DNA from: Firmicutes bacterium HGW-Firmicutes-2
GTDB lineage: Bacteria > Bacillota > Clostridia > Lachnospirales > Vallitaleaceae
Direction of reading: 5' to 3'
NCBI GenBank assembly: GCA_002841495.1
Contig: PGZV01000004.1
Location: 62,001 to 126,000, forward strand
Length of the DNA stretch: 64,000 bases
Shown piece by piece: positions 7,762-17,073 of this stretch (the first letter of the stretch is position 1; every line of letters begins with the position of its first letter). The translations under genes were made by a program, and so were the position numbers. The notes beneath the pieces are model-generated. The model saw nothing but the letters and a program-made list of their open reading frames with translations, was not told the DNA's origin and made no database searches.

Positions 7762-10148
7762 GAGATATCTCCATAACTTGTTCTTGCAATAATTTCGTCT
7801 TGTAAATCAGTTGCCAGATCAACAAAGTAAGCGGTGTAACCTGCGACTCTTACAGTAAGGCCTTTAAAGGCATCTGGATTCTTTTGAGCAGATAAGAGAT
7901 CTTCTTTTCGTAAAACATTAAACTGTACATGACTGATGTTTAAATGGACTATGGTCATGAGCATGGAAGAGAACTTTTTTATGCCTTCATCGGTTTTGAA
8001 AAAATCAGGAAGAAACTTCATATTTAATAAGGTACCGTTGCTGCCATAGATGGAATTAATTCTTGATACGGATTTCAACAAGGCGGTTGGTCCTTGCTTG
8101 TCTCGGCCATACATTGCAGACATGCCACCATCAGCCAGAGGATCATTGCTCAGTCTACCATCGGCCGAAGCGCCAACATTTTGCCCCATGGGTATATGGG
8201 CAGAAACGGTGTACAGACCTGTGTGGTATGGGCCACCTCTTGCATTTTCATAGGTGGAAAGCTTATTAGAAAAATATTCGACCCATTGGTTACCGATATG
8301 GTCAACCCAAGAAACATCATTACCATATTTAGGTATGCGATTGATGATGTATTGCCTAAGAATGTCGTTACCTTCGTAATTGGTTTGTAAGGCGTGTAAC
8401 AGCTCTGAAGCATCTAATGATTTGTCATCATAGATCATGTGTTTGATGGTTGCAAGGCTATCTGCCAAATTAGCCACCTGAATAGCTTGGATACCGGATA
8501 GATTATACAGGGCGCCACCGGCAGTGACATCAATACCTTTTTCTAGGCAGCCGTCAATAACACTGGATAGGAATGGAGAAGGTAAAAACTCTGCGTGCAT
8601 CCTATCAACGACATCACAGGTTGTAATCATTCTATCAATAAAGTAATCCAATTGTTTTTTGTAAGCTTCTTCCAAATCATTATATGTTTTATAGTCGGTC
8701 AAATAGCCGGTTGCAACACCCAATTGCTTGCCTGTTTGAAGGCAGATGCCATTATTAAGTGTTAACTCAAGCGCTTTTACTAGATTAAACATGGCAGCAT
8801 CGCTCCAGCCTAGATTGTTGCCATGGGTTGTTAACTCGACACATCCGACGATGGCATAGTTGGTTGCATCATCTTCCTTTATGCCTTGGCGCATCAACGC
8901 CGGAATAATGCTTTCGTCATTAAAAATCTGAGGCATACCGCTGCCCATACCGATAACTCTGCTGCATTCATATACGAATTCAGGAGCCGAGCCTTTAAAT
9001 AATCTTGCAGACAGATTGGGTTGTGGGAGCAGTATATGTTCTTGTGCTTTCAAGAAAAGGTAGGACAAGGCATTGGAAGCATCTTCTCCATCTTGTGTTT
9101 GACCACCACAAGCAATATTGAACCCAATGGGAAAACCGGCAAAATATTTAGCACTATTGGAATTTCTTAAATAAACAATCTGATTGAATTTTAGCCATAA
9201 TGCTTCAATGATTTCAAGTGCCTCCGGCATTGTCAGGACATTATTTGTTAAATCGTGGATTAAGTAAGGGTATAAATACTGATCGGCCCTACCTGGTGAA
9301 AAAGAAGATGCATTGGACTCCATTTGTAGAATGACATATAAAAACCAGAGAGATTGTATAGCCTCATGAAAAGTTGAAGGTGCTTCATCAGCAAGTTTGA
9401 AGCATATGCGGCTTACTTCCTCAAGATTATTTTTTAAATTGACGTCATCTGTTTCTACTGCCATTTGATTTGCCAAAGAGCCATAACGTTTCATAAATGT
9501 TTGAGCAGCTGAAAGTGTGATCATCACGCTCTCGTAGAATATTTTATTATCCGTTGATGCATTTTCATAATAAGTTTTTGCAATTGCTTTTAATCCCGAA
9601 GGGCCAAGTTTGAGCCAATCTTCAGTATTGGGGCATATATGACCCTGAGCATGATCAGTTTGATTGATCTTGGCTACTTTTTTTATTTCGGATATTTCCG
9701 TGCCAATTCTATATTTAATCATATCCTCCAAAGATTTGCCTTTCCAGAATGGCAAAATATCTTCTCTAAAAACAGAAACATCTTCCGGTCTCACAAAAAA
9801 CTTATCTTGGGGTCGACGATCTAAAGTGCTAAGTTCCTCATCTATCCAAGAGATTCCGGCTTCAGGTGATACAACACCACTTCGTATACCTGGTGTACGG
9901 TTGCCGACAATGAGTTCTTCGGTGTCAATGTGAATGGATATTTTTTCAAGGGCACTTTCAAGACTTTTAGCCCTTTGAAGTATTCTTGGGAGGTGTTCAT
10001 TTTGTTGATAGCACTTTGTTATAATTTTGGCTTGTTCTAAGGATAAGTACCTAGGCTCGCTTAAAGTTTTTTCTTTGAGACGTTTGATTCGATCGGTTGA
10101 CTTCAGCTTTGATATTTCTAGAATATCAGCTTTAAGATTTTTTCTCAT
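7758..10148 (-). CDS. Glycyl radical enzyme, PFL/dehydratase family, second copy
   Basis: A 796-residue paralogue of the enzyme at 2381. The thiyl Cys is C436 in IVGCVELTTHG and the glycyl radical site is G770 in VRVAGYTAYF. The residues after GCVE (LTTHGNNLGW versus VAVPGKWGYR in the first copy) differ, which suggests the two enzymes act on different substrates or form different products. The ATG at 10148 follows GGAGGT. It heads an operon with its activase (4-base overlap) and the ASKHA-like gene. I cannot assign the reaction. Confidence 0.9.
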   Translation of the reverse strand: MRKNLKADILEISKLKSTDRIKRLKEKTLSEPRYLSLEQAKIITKCYQQNEHLPRILQRAKSLESALEKISIHIDTEELIVGNRTPGIRSGVVSPEAGISWIDEELSTLDRRPQDKFFVRPEDVSVFREDILPFWKGKSLEDMIKYRIGTEISEIKKVAKINQTDHAQGHICPNTEDWLKLGPSGLKAIAKTYYENASTDNKIFYESVMITLSAAQTFMKRYGSLANQMAVETDDVNLKNNLEEVSRICFKLADEAPSTFHEAIQSLWFLYVILQMESNASSFSPGRADQYLYPYLIHDLTNNVLTMPEALEIIEALWLKFNQIVYLRNSNSAKYFAGFPIGFNIACGGQTQDGEDASNALSYLFLKAQEHILLPQPNLSARLFKGSAPEFVYECSRVIGMGSGMPQIFNDESIIPALMRQGIKEDDATNYAIVGCVELTTHGNNLGWSDAAMFNLVKALELTLNNGICLQTGKQLGVATGYLTDYKTYNDLEEAYKKQLDYFIDRMITTCDVVDRMHAEFLPSPFLSSVIDGCLEKGIDVTAGGALYNLSGIQAIQVANLADSLATIKHMIYDDKSLDASELLHALQTNYEGNDILRQYIINRIPKYGNDVSWVDHIGNQWVEYFSNKLSTYENARGGPYHTGLYTVSAHIPMGQNVGASADGRLSNDPLADGGMSAMYGRDKQGPTALLKSVSRINSIYGSNGTLLNMKFLPDFFKTDEGIKKFSSMLMTIVHLNISHVQFNVLRKEDLLSAQKNPDAFKGLTVRVAGYTAYFVDLATDLQDEIIARTSYGDIS

Positions 10149-10254
10149 ATTCGACCTCCGGTTTTGATTGGATAAAGAAAGTTATACTTGAAACCTTTCT
10201 ATATAGATGAATGGGTTTTTAGGATTTGAATTATGAACTGAAAGGATATATATA

Positions 10255-10299
10255 ATTATAATGAAGTTTCGATTAAAAGTCAATTTCTTTCATATGTAA
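10255..10299 (-). promoter_or_regulatory. Promoter and upstream site of the second glycyl radical enzyme operon
   Basis: On the minus strand TTGACT (10278-10283), a 17-base spacer and TATAAT (10255-10260) form a strong promoter about 110 bases from the start codon. TTACATATGAAA (10288-10299) lies four bases upstream of the -35 box, in the same relative place as the site at 2292. Confidence 0.7.
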
Positions 10300-10318
10300 G
10301 ATAAAATACTTTTAAAGG

Positions 10319-10348
10319 TTGACGTTTATAAGATTACAATTGTATAAT
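10319..10348 (+). promoter_or_regulatory. Promoter of the UPF0303 gene
   Basis: TTGACG (10319-10324), an 18-base spacer and TATAAT (10343-10348) read rightward, divergent from the glycyl radical enzyme promoter. The shared site at 10288-10299 lies between the two. Confidence 0.6.
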
Positions 10349-10410
10349 TGAGTCAAATGGTGAGATCGATATGTAAATGAAAGGTATAGTCTAAAAAAGG
10401 AGGGGATGCA

Positions 10411-10473
10411 GTGAAAGGACATGATCAAGAAAGCAGTGAGACGTTAGGGATGCTAAGTTGTGTGATTAAGTGA
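10411..10473 (+). CDS. Possible 20-residue leader peptide
   Basis: A GTG-initiated frame of 20 codons (MKGHDQESSETLGMLSCVIK) follows the very strong site AAGGAGGGG (10397-10405) with 5-base spacing. Its TGA stop overlaps the GAGGAG ribosome binding site of the next gene, the arrangement of a translationally coupled leader. It has no known relatives that I can name and may be chance. Confidence 0.35.
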   Translation: MKGHDQESSETLGMLSCVIK

Positions 10474-10482
10474 GGAGAAAAA

Positions 10483-10992
10483 ATGGATAGTACAAAAATC
10501 TTAAATACGGAGTACGATAAAAGACTAAGCCAACTGGATAACGAGCATAGTACCTTGAGATTCGAGACATTTAATTCTGACACTGCAATCACGATAGGAT
10601 TAAAGCTGCTGGAAAGAGCAAAAGAAGAGAATCTATCTATTACAATTGATATTTGCATGGGAAAGCAACAATTGTTTCATTGTGCGCTTGAAGGAACAAA
10701 TGAAGAAAATGACAGATGGGTCATTAGGAAAAATAGAGTGGCATTAGAATTTAAAAAAAGTTCATATTACATAAGCCTTCTGTTAAAATCTAACAATACA
10801 ACAATTGAAGCGTATTATCACTTGGACTCAAAAGACTATGCGCCTTATGGAGGTGCCTATCCGATTATGGATATGGAAGGGAAAGTGCTTGGTACGATAA
10901 CAGTCTCAGGTCTACCGGACCATGAAGATCACCGAGTGGTAACAGAGACAATCAAGTGGTTTTTGCAGAACAAAGAGACTTCGTCACGTTAA
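10483..10992 (+). CDS. UPF0303 / HbpS-GlcG-like protein
   Basis: A 169-residue protein of the UPF0303 family, in the wider GlcG/HbpS fold often annotated as a heme-degrading or flavin/heme-binding domain. Diagnostic stretches are APYGGAYPI near 123 and LGTITVSGLPDHEDH near 139-153. The ATG at 10483 follows GAGGAG. Such proteins occur beside polyol and propanediol-type catabolic operons, but their biochemical role is unclear. The gene has its own promoter, divergent from the glycyl radical enzyme operon. Confidence 0.75.
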   Translation: MDSTKILNTEYDKRLSQLDNEHSTLRFETFNSDTAITIGLKLLERAKEENLSITIDICMGKQQLFHCALEGTNEENDRWVIRKNRVALEFKKSSYYISLLLKSNNTTIEAYYHLDSKDYAPYGGAYPIMDMEGKVLGTITVSGLPDHEDHRVVTETIKWFLQNKETSSR

Positions 10993-11060
10993 TATTCATG
11001 GAAAACTACTATAATCAAGGTCGGATTTGCTTAAACACATAATAAGTTTCTTATAAATCA

Positions 11061-11096
11061 AAAAGATGAGGTAGCATAGGCTGCCTCATCTTTTTT
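11061..11096. terminator. Bidirectional terminator
   Basis: GATGAGGTAGC (11065-11075) pairs with GCTGCCTCATC (11080-11090), flanked by AAAA and TTTTTT. It serves the convergent UPF0303 and DeoR genes. Confidence 0.85.
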
Positions 11097-11838
11097 AAAC
11101 GGTTATAACTTTTACATTAGAGCGCTCTAGAAAGTTCTGATCTTCAGGACTTATTTTAGAATCGGTGATAACAATATCGACTTCATGAGGCTTAAATTGA
11201 CTGGCGACACCGACTTCGTTAAACTTAGTTGAATCGGTAACGATGATTATTTGTTGGGCCTGCTGGGCCATGGATTTAGCAACTTCTGCTCTAAAAAGAT
11301 TGGTACATGTAAAGCCTGTAGATTGACTAAAACCATCCACACCTATGAATACTTTGTCTACATGGAATTCTTTAGCACATAAACGCGTAAGTGGACCAAC
11401 CAATACTTCGGATTCGTGCTGATATTCGCCACCTAGCAATATAATTTTAACATTACTCAAATCTCTAACAAATCTACTGATAAAAGCGGAATTGGTTACG
11501 ATTGTTATGCCACTCTTCTTGCCGAGTTCGGCAGCCAATAAAGCATTGGTGGATCCGGACTCGATTAAAACAGTTTCGCCATTCTTAACTAATGAAGCAG
11601 CCATTTTCGCTATTTGTGATTTTGTTTCAAAATTAATAGAAAGTCTTCTTAGCATATCATCGTTTGAGACGGGCATTGCCCCGCCATGGTAGCGCTTTAA
11701 CATACCATCAGCCTCTAACATCTTCAGATCCTGCCTTATGGTCACTTGTGATACGCCTAATTTTTCTGAAAGACTAGCTACATTAATCTTTTTCTTTTCT
11801 GAAACTAAGTTGAGTATTGCAATCTGACGATCGTTCAA
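11095..11838 (-). CDS. DeoR-family transcriptional regulator (first)
   Basis: A 247-residue regulator. The N-terminal winged helix covers about residues 1-55 (SEKLGVSQVTIRQDLKMLE), followed by the DeoR sugar-phosphate sensor domain with ESGSTNALLAAEL and ITDSKISPED. TTG at 11838 is preferred over GTG at 11847 because GGAAGG lies 8-9 bases before the TTG but touches the GTG. It lies between the glycyl radical enzyme genes and the ABC importer and is transcribed away from the importer. It is the best candidate for binding the TTTCATATGAAA-like sites around it; a phosphorylated sugar or polyol is the likely effector (inference). Confidence 0.88.
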   Translation of the reverse strand: MNDRQIAILNLVSEKKKINVASLSEKLGVSQVTIRQDLKMLEADGMLKRYHGGAMPVSNDDMLRRLSINFETKSQIAKMAASLVKNGETVLIESGSTNALLAAELGKKSGITIVTNSAFISRFVRDLSNVKIILLGGEYQHESEVLVGPLTRLCAKEFHVDKVFIGVDGFSQSTGFTCTNLFRAEVAKSMAQQAQQIIIVTDSTKFNEVGVASQFKPHEVDIVITDSKISPEDQNFLERSNVKVITV

Positions 11839-11979
11839 AAAAGTCACCTTCCAAATTCTATTACTGATTAATGATAGTTGGTTAAAAGGCTAAAACTAAG
11901 TTTTACTAAATTCACATATTGAATGTGAAAGTATAACGATACAGTTTTGCCAACTTAACCATAGTTAATTGTTAAAATG

Positions 11980-12028
11980 ATTATACTGTAGTTCTTCATA
12001 AAAAGCAATAATAAAAATCATATGAAAG
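11980..12028 (-). promoter_or_regulatory. Promoter and upstream site of the DeoR gene
   Basis: On the minus strand TTGCTT (12003-12008), a 17-base spacer and TATAAT (11980-11985). A one-sided match, CTTTCATATGA (12018-12028), lies about 9 bases upstream of the -35 box. Confidence 0.5.
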
Positions 12029-12185
12029 CTAGCAAGTTTCATCTTGATAATGCTAAATTAAAGAAGGGTATCCATATTTGGTGCGTATTACACTAAAAAT
12101 GGGATAAATGGCGTGGTTGATGCAGTGTATTGCATAGTTAAGTGAAATAGAAACTCGAAAAATGAAAAAAATGCACAAATTAATG

Positions 12186-12239
12186 TTGCAATTAACAAAA
12201 TAATGTTATATAATTGAGCCATAAGGATTTCATATGAAA
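12186..12239 (+). promoter_or_regulatory. Promoter and operator of the ABC importer operon
   Basis: TTGCAA (12186-12191), a 17-base spacer and TATAAT (12209-12214) are followed by the perfect 12-base palindrome TTTCATATGAAA (12228-12239), which would cover about +8 to +19. A downstream site of this kind points to repression. The leader to the start codon is about 200 bases and contains no gene that I can see. Confidence 0.7.
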
Positions 12240-12428
12240 GAAGAATAGGTTATTAAAGCAAGTGAAATATGCGTCATATTATAAAAAGTAAGGAAAAGTA
12301 CAGAAAATATTATGAATATGTTCTATAGACTTAAGTATAGATTTACTGTAGTTCCCATAATCTGTTCCTTGGTCTTTAGATAGATGTAACATGCTACTAT
12401 TATAGTATAATTTAAGGAGGAATATGTA

Positions 12429-13451
12429 ATGAAGTTAGTAAACAAAAAAGTTATCGGGGTATTACTAGTATTTGTTATGGTCATTGCTTTGGCTGGTTGT
12501 GGAGATAAAACAGAAAATGCCACCGAAGTACCAGAAGTAGGAACAGTTGAAGGGACAGAAACAAACACTGGAGGCGCTACCGAAGAAGCTACCATTGCTT
12601 TCATTTGTGCGGATATGGGAAATCCATCACAAGCATATGCATCATCGTTGTTTGAAGCCTATGCGAAGGACTATAATCTAAAAGCAGTAATTTTCAACGC
12701 TGCTGGTGATGCTCAACTTGAAGCCTCAAGTGTACAGCAGGCTATTGCTCAAGGTGTTGCAGCTATTTATGTGAATCCAAACGACATAAATGCGATTCTT
12801 CCGGCTTTACAAGAAGCAAAAGATGCAGGTATTATTGTAGGTATGTTCTCATCAGACGTTCCGGTTGGATCTGAAGACCTTCGTGATTTCTTCGTTGGTG
12901 TTGACGATAATCAGGCTGGTGTTGAAGCAGCAAATGCATTTATTGCAAACTTTCCAAACGGTGCTAAGATTGTAGAAGTTGGTGGGCAAGCCGGTCATGA
13001 TGCTCAAATCAAGCGTCATGGTGCTTTCGAACCGGTTATATCTAATTCTAACATTGAAGTATTAGGCTCTCAAGCTTGTGATCAATGGAGTACGGATCAA
13101 GCCTTAGCGATCATGGATGACTTTATCGTTAAGTATGGTGACCAGATTGAAGGCGTATTCTGTCATTGGGATGGTGGACTTACAGGTGTCATTCAAGCCC
13201 TAGATGCAGCAGGCATGGATACAAAAGGTATGTTCTTGGTTGGTATTGATGGAAGCCAGTCAGGTGTTCAACAAGTAAAAGACGGAACTCAAGACTTAAC
13301 AATTGGTCAAGATTTCTTGGCTATGAGTAAAAAGTCTTTAGAGCTTACAAGAGATGTACTTGATGGTAAGACGGTTACTGCTCAAAACTTTATACCTCTT
13401 ATGCTTGTTACACCAGAAACTATTGACGATTTCACATTCCCAGAATGGTAA
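12429..13451 (+). CDS. Sugar-type ABC importer, substrate-binding lipoprotein
   Basis: A 340-residue lipoprotein of the LacI-like periplasmic-binding family (Peripla_BP_4). The signal peptide ends at lipobox LAGC with C24, then a short acidic/Thr linker, then the binding fold from about residue 55 (IAFICADMGNP) with VGVDDNQAG and VGIDGSQSG hinge-type segments. The ligand cannot be read from sequence; relatives bind ribose, galactose, xylose, inositol or autoinducers. AAGGAGG precedes the ATG. First gene of the importer operon; a strong hairpin follows it. Confidence 0.92.
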   Translation: MKLVNKKVIGVLLVFVMVIALAGCGDKTENATEVPEVGTVEGTETNTGGATEEATIAFICADMGNPSQAYASSLFEAYAKDYNLKAVIFNAAGDAQLEASSVQQAIAQGVAAIYVNPNDINAILPALQEAKDAGIIVGMFSSDVPVGSEDLRDFFVGVDDNQAGVEAANAFIANFPNGAKIVEVGGQAGHDAQIKRHGAFEPVISNSNIEVLGSQACDQWSTDQALAIMDDFIVKYGDQIEGVFCHWDGGLTGVIQALDAAGMDTKGMFLVGIDGSQSGVQQVKDGTQDLTIGQDFLAMSKKSLELTRDVLDGKTVTAQNFIPLMLVTPETIDDFTFPEW

Positions 13452-13475
13452 AATAGAGTATATCATATTAATGCG

Positions 13476-13506
13476 GGCTCGTTTTGATATTATATCAAAA
13501 CGAGCC
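13476..13506 (+). promoter_or_regulatory. Intercistronic stabilising hairpin
   Basis: A perfect 14-bp stem (13476-13489 with 13493-13506) with a three-base loop lies between the binding-protein and ATPase genes. There is no T-run, so it more likely protects the upstream message and raises binding protein over the membrane parts than terminates fully. Confidence 0.6.
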
Positions 13507-13538
13507 TTCTAAATAAATGAGTTGAAAGAGGTCAGTTG

Positions 13539-15056
13539 ATGGATAATAAAAATAATAACATTATTCTCAGTATTCAAGATGTGGAAAAATCTTTCCCAGG
13601 TGTTAAAGCACTGGATCAGGTATCTATTGAAATAGAACGTGGTGAGGTACATGGTCTTGTTGGAGAAAACGGTGCAGGCAAATCAACATTAATGAAAATA
13701 TTATCAGGTGTACTCAAAAAAGACGCAGGTACAATTATTTTTGATGGAGCCGTTGTACATCATACTTCGCCGGTTGAATCTCAGCGTATGGGGATGAGCA
13801 TCATTTATCAAGAGTTGAACCTGGTTCACACCATGAGTGTGGGAGAAAATGTTTTTTTGGGACGCTTTAAAGAAATGGGGGGTATGCGAGGTACCCATAC
13901 AAAAGCAAAAACGCTATTAGATAGTATAGGCGCTAATCTGGACACGTATCAATTGGTAGATGAACTGAGTGTTTCTGAAAAGCAGATGGTTGAGATTGCC
14001 AAAGCCTTATCTTTTGAATCGAAACTTATAATCATGGATGAACCAAGTAGCAGTTTAACCCAAGACGAAATGGACAAGTTGATAGCCGTTATTAAGCAAC
14101 TTAAAGAAAAAGGCATAACGATTATTTATATTAGCCACAAGTTAGACGAGATTTTTGAATTATGTAATAGAGTCACCATTATGCGAGATGGTCATGTTAT
14201 AGATACGCAACTAACGACAGATATAACCCGTAACGAGATGATTGCAAAAATGGTAGGCCGTACGATTGAAAATGAATTTCCTGAGCGCCCAAAATGCGAT
14301 GGAGAAGTACTGTTGGAGGTCAAGTCACTCAATACTCATAAATTAAAAAATGTATCATTTGAACTTAGAAAAGGTGAAATACTCGGTTTTGTAGGACTTG
14401 TAGGAGCGGGTAGAACAGAGATTGTTAGAGCGATATTTGGCGCAGATCAAGTCAAAGGTCATGAGATCTTAATTGATGGTAAAGTTGTGAAGATCAAGAA
14501 TCCAAAAGATGCTATGAATGCAGGTTTGGCTTTGGTGACAGAAGACCGAAAACAGCAAGGGCTTGTGTTAAGCTTCACTGTTGAAAAGAATGTTTCTATG
14601 GCAAGTTTGGATCGATTATCAAAATTTGGCATATTAAATAAATCAAAAGAAAAAGACATGGCACAGCGTCAAGTCAAAGGATTAAATGTTAAGACGCCGA
14701 CTATTTTAACAAAAGTCAGTAGTTTATCCGGTGGGAACCAACAAAAAGTTGTGCTTGGTGGATGGCTAGAAACAGGACCAAGGGTGCTTATTCTAGATGA
14801 GCCGACGCGAGGTATTGATGTAGGTGCCAAATATGAGATTTATTTATTAATGAAGGAAATTGCAGAAAGTGGAGGCGCTATTATTTTGATCTCATCTGAA
14901 CTTCCTGAAGTACTCAACATGAGCAATAGAGTTTTGACAGTTTATGAGGGACGAATTACAGGAGAATTTGATCCTCTAAAGACGACACCAGACCATATTA
15001 TGAGAAATGCACTTGGTATGGGTGAGGAGGAACAGAATAATGACCAGGCAAATTAG
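13539..15056 (+). CDS. Sugar ABC importer ATPase, two nucleotide-binding domains (RbsA-like)
   Basis: A 505-residue fused ATPase. Domain 1 has Walker A GENGAGKST (43-50) and a degenerate signature ELSVSEKQMVEIAKAL. Domain 2 has a divergent Walker A VGLVGAGRTE, a canonical signature SLSGGNQQKVVLGGWL and Walker B VLILDEPTRGID. This asymmetry is typical of the RbsA/MglA/XylG group. ATG at 13539 after AAAGAGG is preferred to TTG at 13536. It energises the permeases at 15040 and 16030. Confidence 0.94.
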   Translation: MDNKNNNIILSIQDVEKSFPGVKALDQVSIEIERGEVHGLVGENGAGKSTLMKILSGVLKKDAGTIIFDGAVVHHTSPVESQRMGMSIIYQELNLVHTMSVGENVFLGRFKEMGGMRGTHTKAKTLLDSIGANLDTYQLVDELSVSEKQMVEIAKALSFESKLIIMDEPSSSLTQDEMDKLIAVIKQLKEKGITIIYISHKLDEIFELCNRVTIMRDGHVIDTQLTTDITRNEMIAKMVGRTIENEFPERPKCDGEVLLEVKSLNTHKLKNVSFELRKGEILGFVGLVGAGRTEIVRAIFGADQVKGHEILIDGKVVKIKNPKDAMNAGLALVTEDRKQQGLVLSFTVEKNVSMASLDRLSKFGILNKSKEKDMAQRQVKGLNVKTPTILTKVSSLSGGNQQKVVLGGWLETGPRVLILDEPTRGIDVGAKYEIYLLMKEIAESGGAIILISSELPEVLNMSNRVLTVYEGRITGEFDPLKTTPDHIMRNALGMGEEEQNNDQAN

Positions 15057-16017
15057 ATTAGGCAGTGTTTTTAATACATTATTAAAAGAATATACAATCG
15101 TCATCGGAATTATGGTGTTGGTTTTAATAACATCTATTGTTGAACCAAGATTTATGACAAGTGGCAATATGATTAACATCATGCGCCAGTTCGGTCCGTT
15201 AATATTGGTTGCACTGGGCATGACATTTGTTATTTTAGCAGGTTTTATTGATTTATCCGTAACAGGTCAACTTTTTCTTGTAGCGGTTATCGTCATGAAG
15301 CTCATTGATCCAATTGGGCAAATACCTGCAATGTTAGTTGGTGTAGCTTTTGGCGGTCTTTTTGGTTATTTTAACAGTAAAGTTATAATATTTAGTGGTG
15401 CCTTGACTCAAGCAGAAGCATTGTTCATAACCTATGGATTAAGTACGGCATATATTGGAATCGGTCAGATGATTTCTAACGGGAAAACAATGAATATGAG
15501 TATAGATCTTACTTCCAGTTATTCGATGTTTCAATATGTTGGCTTAGGATTTATCGGACCATTTTCAATTTCTTTTGTTATTTTTCTAGTTGCCATTGTG
15601 ATCTTATATTTTTTTCAATCTAAAACCTATATGGGCAGATCCGTTATGTTAACAGGTGGGAATAAGACGGCTGCAAGAATTGCCGGTATACCGATCTATC
15701 GAAGCATTACAATTGTCTATATGATCTGTGGTATTATGACGGCCATTGGTGCAATCGTGTTTATGTCCAGGGCGACTACCGTTACAAGTGCTATGAGTAT
15801 AGGTTTGGAGACGGATGTTATACTCGCTGTTGTTCTTGGAGGCACCTATCTTGGAGGCGGCAGAGGTAGTGTTTTACGTACAATCATTGGAGCATTGATT
15901 GTCATACTGATTAGTAACTGCATGAATTTACTAGGTATTACAATATTCTGGCAAGATATCACAAGAGGTGCCATACTAATCATAGCTATTTGGCTCGACG
16001 CACAGAAAAATAATTAG
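15040..16017 (+). CDS. Sugar ABC importer permease (first)
   Basis: A 325-residue integral membrane protein of the RbsC/BPD_transp_2 family, with about eight to ten hydrophobic segments and the characteristic ALGMTFVILAGFIDLSV near residues 60-76. The ATG at 15040 lies inside the end of the ATPase gene (17-base overlap), after GAGGAGG (15024-15030). It pairs with the second permease as a heterodimeric channel. Confidence 0.92.
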   Translation: MTRQIRLGSVFNTLLKEYTIVIGIMVLVLITSIVEPRFMTSGNMINIMRQFGPLILVALGMTFVILAGFIDLSVTGQLFLVAVIVMKLIDPIGQIPAMLVGVAFGGLFGYFNSKVIIFSGALTQAEALFITYGLSTAYIGIGQMISNGKTMNMSIDLTSSYSMFQYVGLGFIGPFSISFVIFLVAIVILYFFQSKTYMGRSVMLTGGNKTAARIAGIPIYRSITIVYMICGIMTAIGAIVFMSRATTVTSAMSIGLETDVILAVVLGGTYLGGGRGSVLRTIIGALIVILISNCMNLLGITIFWQDITRGAILIIAIWLDAQKNN

Positions 16018-16029
16018 GAGGAAGCTTAA

Positions 16030-16998
16030 ATGGATAAGATGAATGTTAAAAAGATATTAAGTGTCATAACGAATCAAAGAGCTGTTCTTGCCATTGTTAT
16101 AACACTGATTGTAGTAGCGTTTAATAACAATAATTTTTTTACTATATATAATATGAAGACGATGCTTACCACCTCTTCTATATATCTGATTATTGGATTT
16201 GGTGCGACGATTGTACTGGTTGCAGGCGGCGTTGATTTATCAATTGGGTTCAACATGTCGGTTTCAGGTGTATTAGCGGTTTATCTCATGAATAACAATG
16301 TACCCATAAGCCTCGCCGTACTTTGTGCGTTAATTTTCGGAGGGATAGTTGGGGCAATAAATGGCTATATTGTTGTATATCAAAAGACGGAACCCTTTAT
16401 TATAACCCTTGGTATGGGGATATCACTCCTTGGTCTTGGAAGACTAATCACAAATGCCCGCCCCATAGTGGCCGAGAACAAAGCGTTTTTAAACATTTCT
16501 AACGGCATGATTTTTGGAGAACGTTTAAATCTGATTTATTTTACAATCATCATGTTTGCAGTTGTTCATTATATATTAAGATATACTTCATTTGGTAGAA
16601 ATCTATATGCTATAGGCGGTGACTATGAAGTTGCGGAGTATTCCGGCATCAATGTACGTGCAAATAAGTTTTATGCATTCGTACTTTCGGGTGTAATTGC
16701 TGCACTTGGTGGTGTTTTACTAGCCTCTAAGTTTGGAACCGGCAACGCAAATTATGGTCTAACAACCGGATTTGTTATTTATAGCGCGGTAGTTGTTGGT
16801 GGTACTTCATTTGCAGGTGGCATAGGTAGTGTGCCTCGATCCGCAATCGGTCTGATTTTTGTATATGGTGTCTTACAAAATGCCATGAATATGTTGAGGG
16901 TGAACTCCTATACTCAAATGGTCATGACAGGTATAATAATTGCGACTGTAATTGCACTTGATAGTTATAGTAGGAAGCGTATAAGAGAAAAAGTTTAA
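16030..16998 (+). CDS. Sugar ABC importer permease (second)
   Basis: A 322-residue RbsC-type permease with GFGATIVLVAGGVDLSIG near residues 57-74 and the family stretch YAIGGDYEVAEYSGI. AGGAGGAA precedes the ATG. Two different permeases with one double ATPase fit importers for furanose or pentose-like substrates such as YtfT/YjfF, but the substrate remains unknown. Confidence 0.92.
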   Translation: MDKMNVKKILSVITNQRAVLAIVITLIVVAFNNNNFFTIYNMKTMLTTSSIYLIIGFGATIVLVAGGVDLSIGFNMSVSGVLAVYLMNNNVPISLAVLCALIFGGIVGAINGYIVVYQKTEPFIITLGMGISLLGLGRLITNARPIVAENKAFLNISNGMIFGERLNLIYFTIIMFAVVHYILRYTSFGRNLYAIGGDYEVAEYSGINVRANKFYAFVLSGVIAALGGVLLASKFGTGNANYGLTTGFVIYSAVVVGGTSFAGGIGSVPRSAIGLIFVYGVLQNAMNMLRVNSYTQMVMTGIIIATVIALDSYSRKRIREKV

Positions 16999-17073
16999 AT
17001 AAAATCAAGATAGGAATGCGTATTATTGGTGATAGCATGTAACTGTAAGCTAACTATCCATGGAGGTTCATCG

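Noticed and set aside
8050-8413. Several overlapping plus- and minus-strand frames inside the second glycyl radical enzyme gene
   Set aside because: They lie in alternative frames of a clear, conserved coding region and lack ribosome sites.
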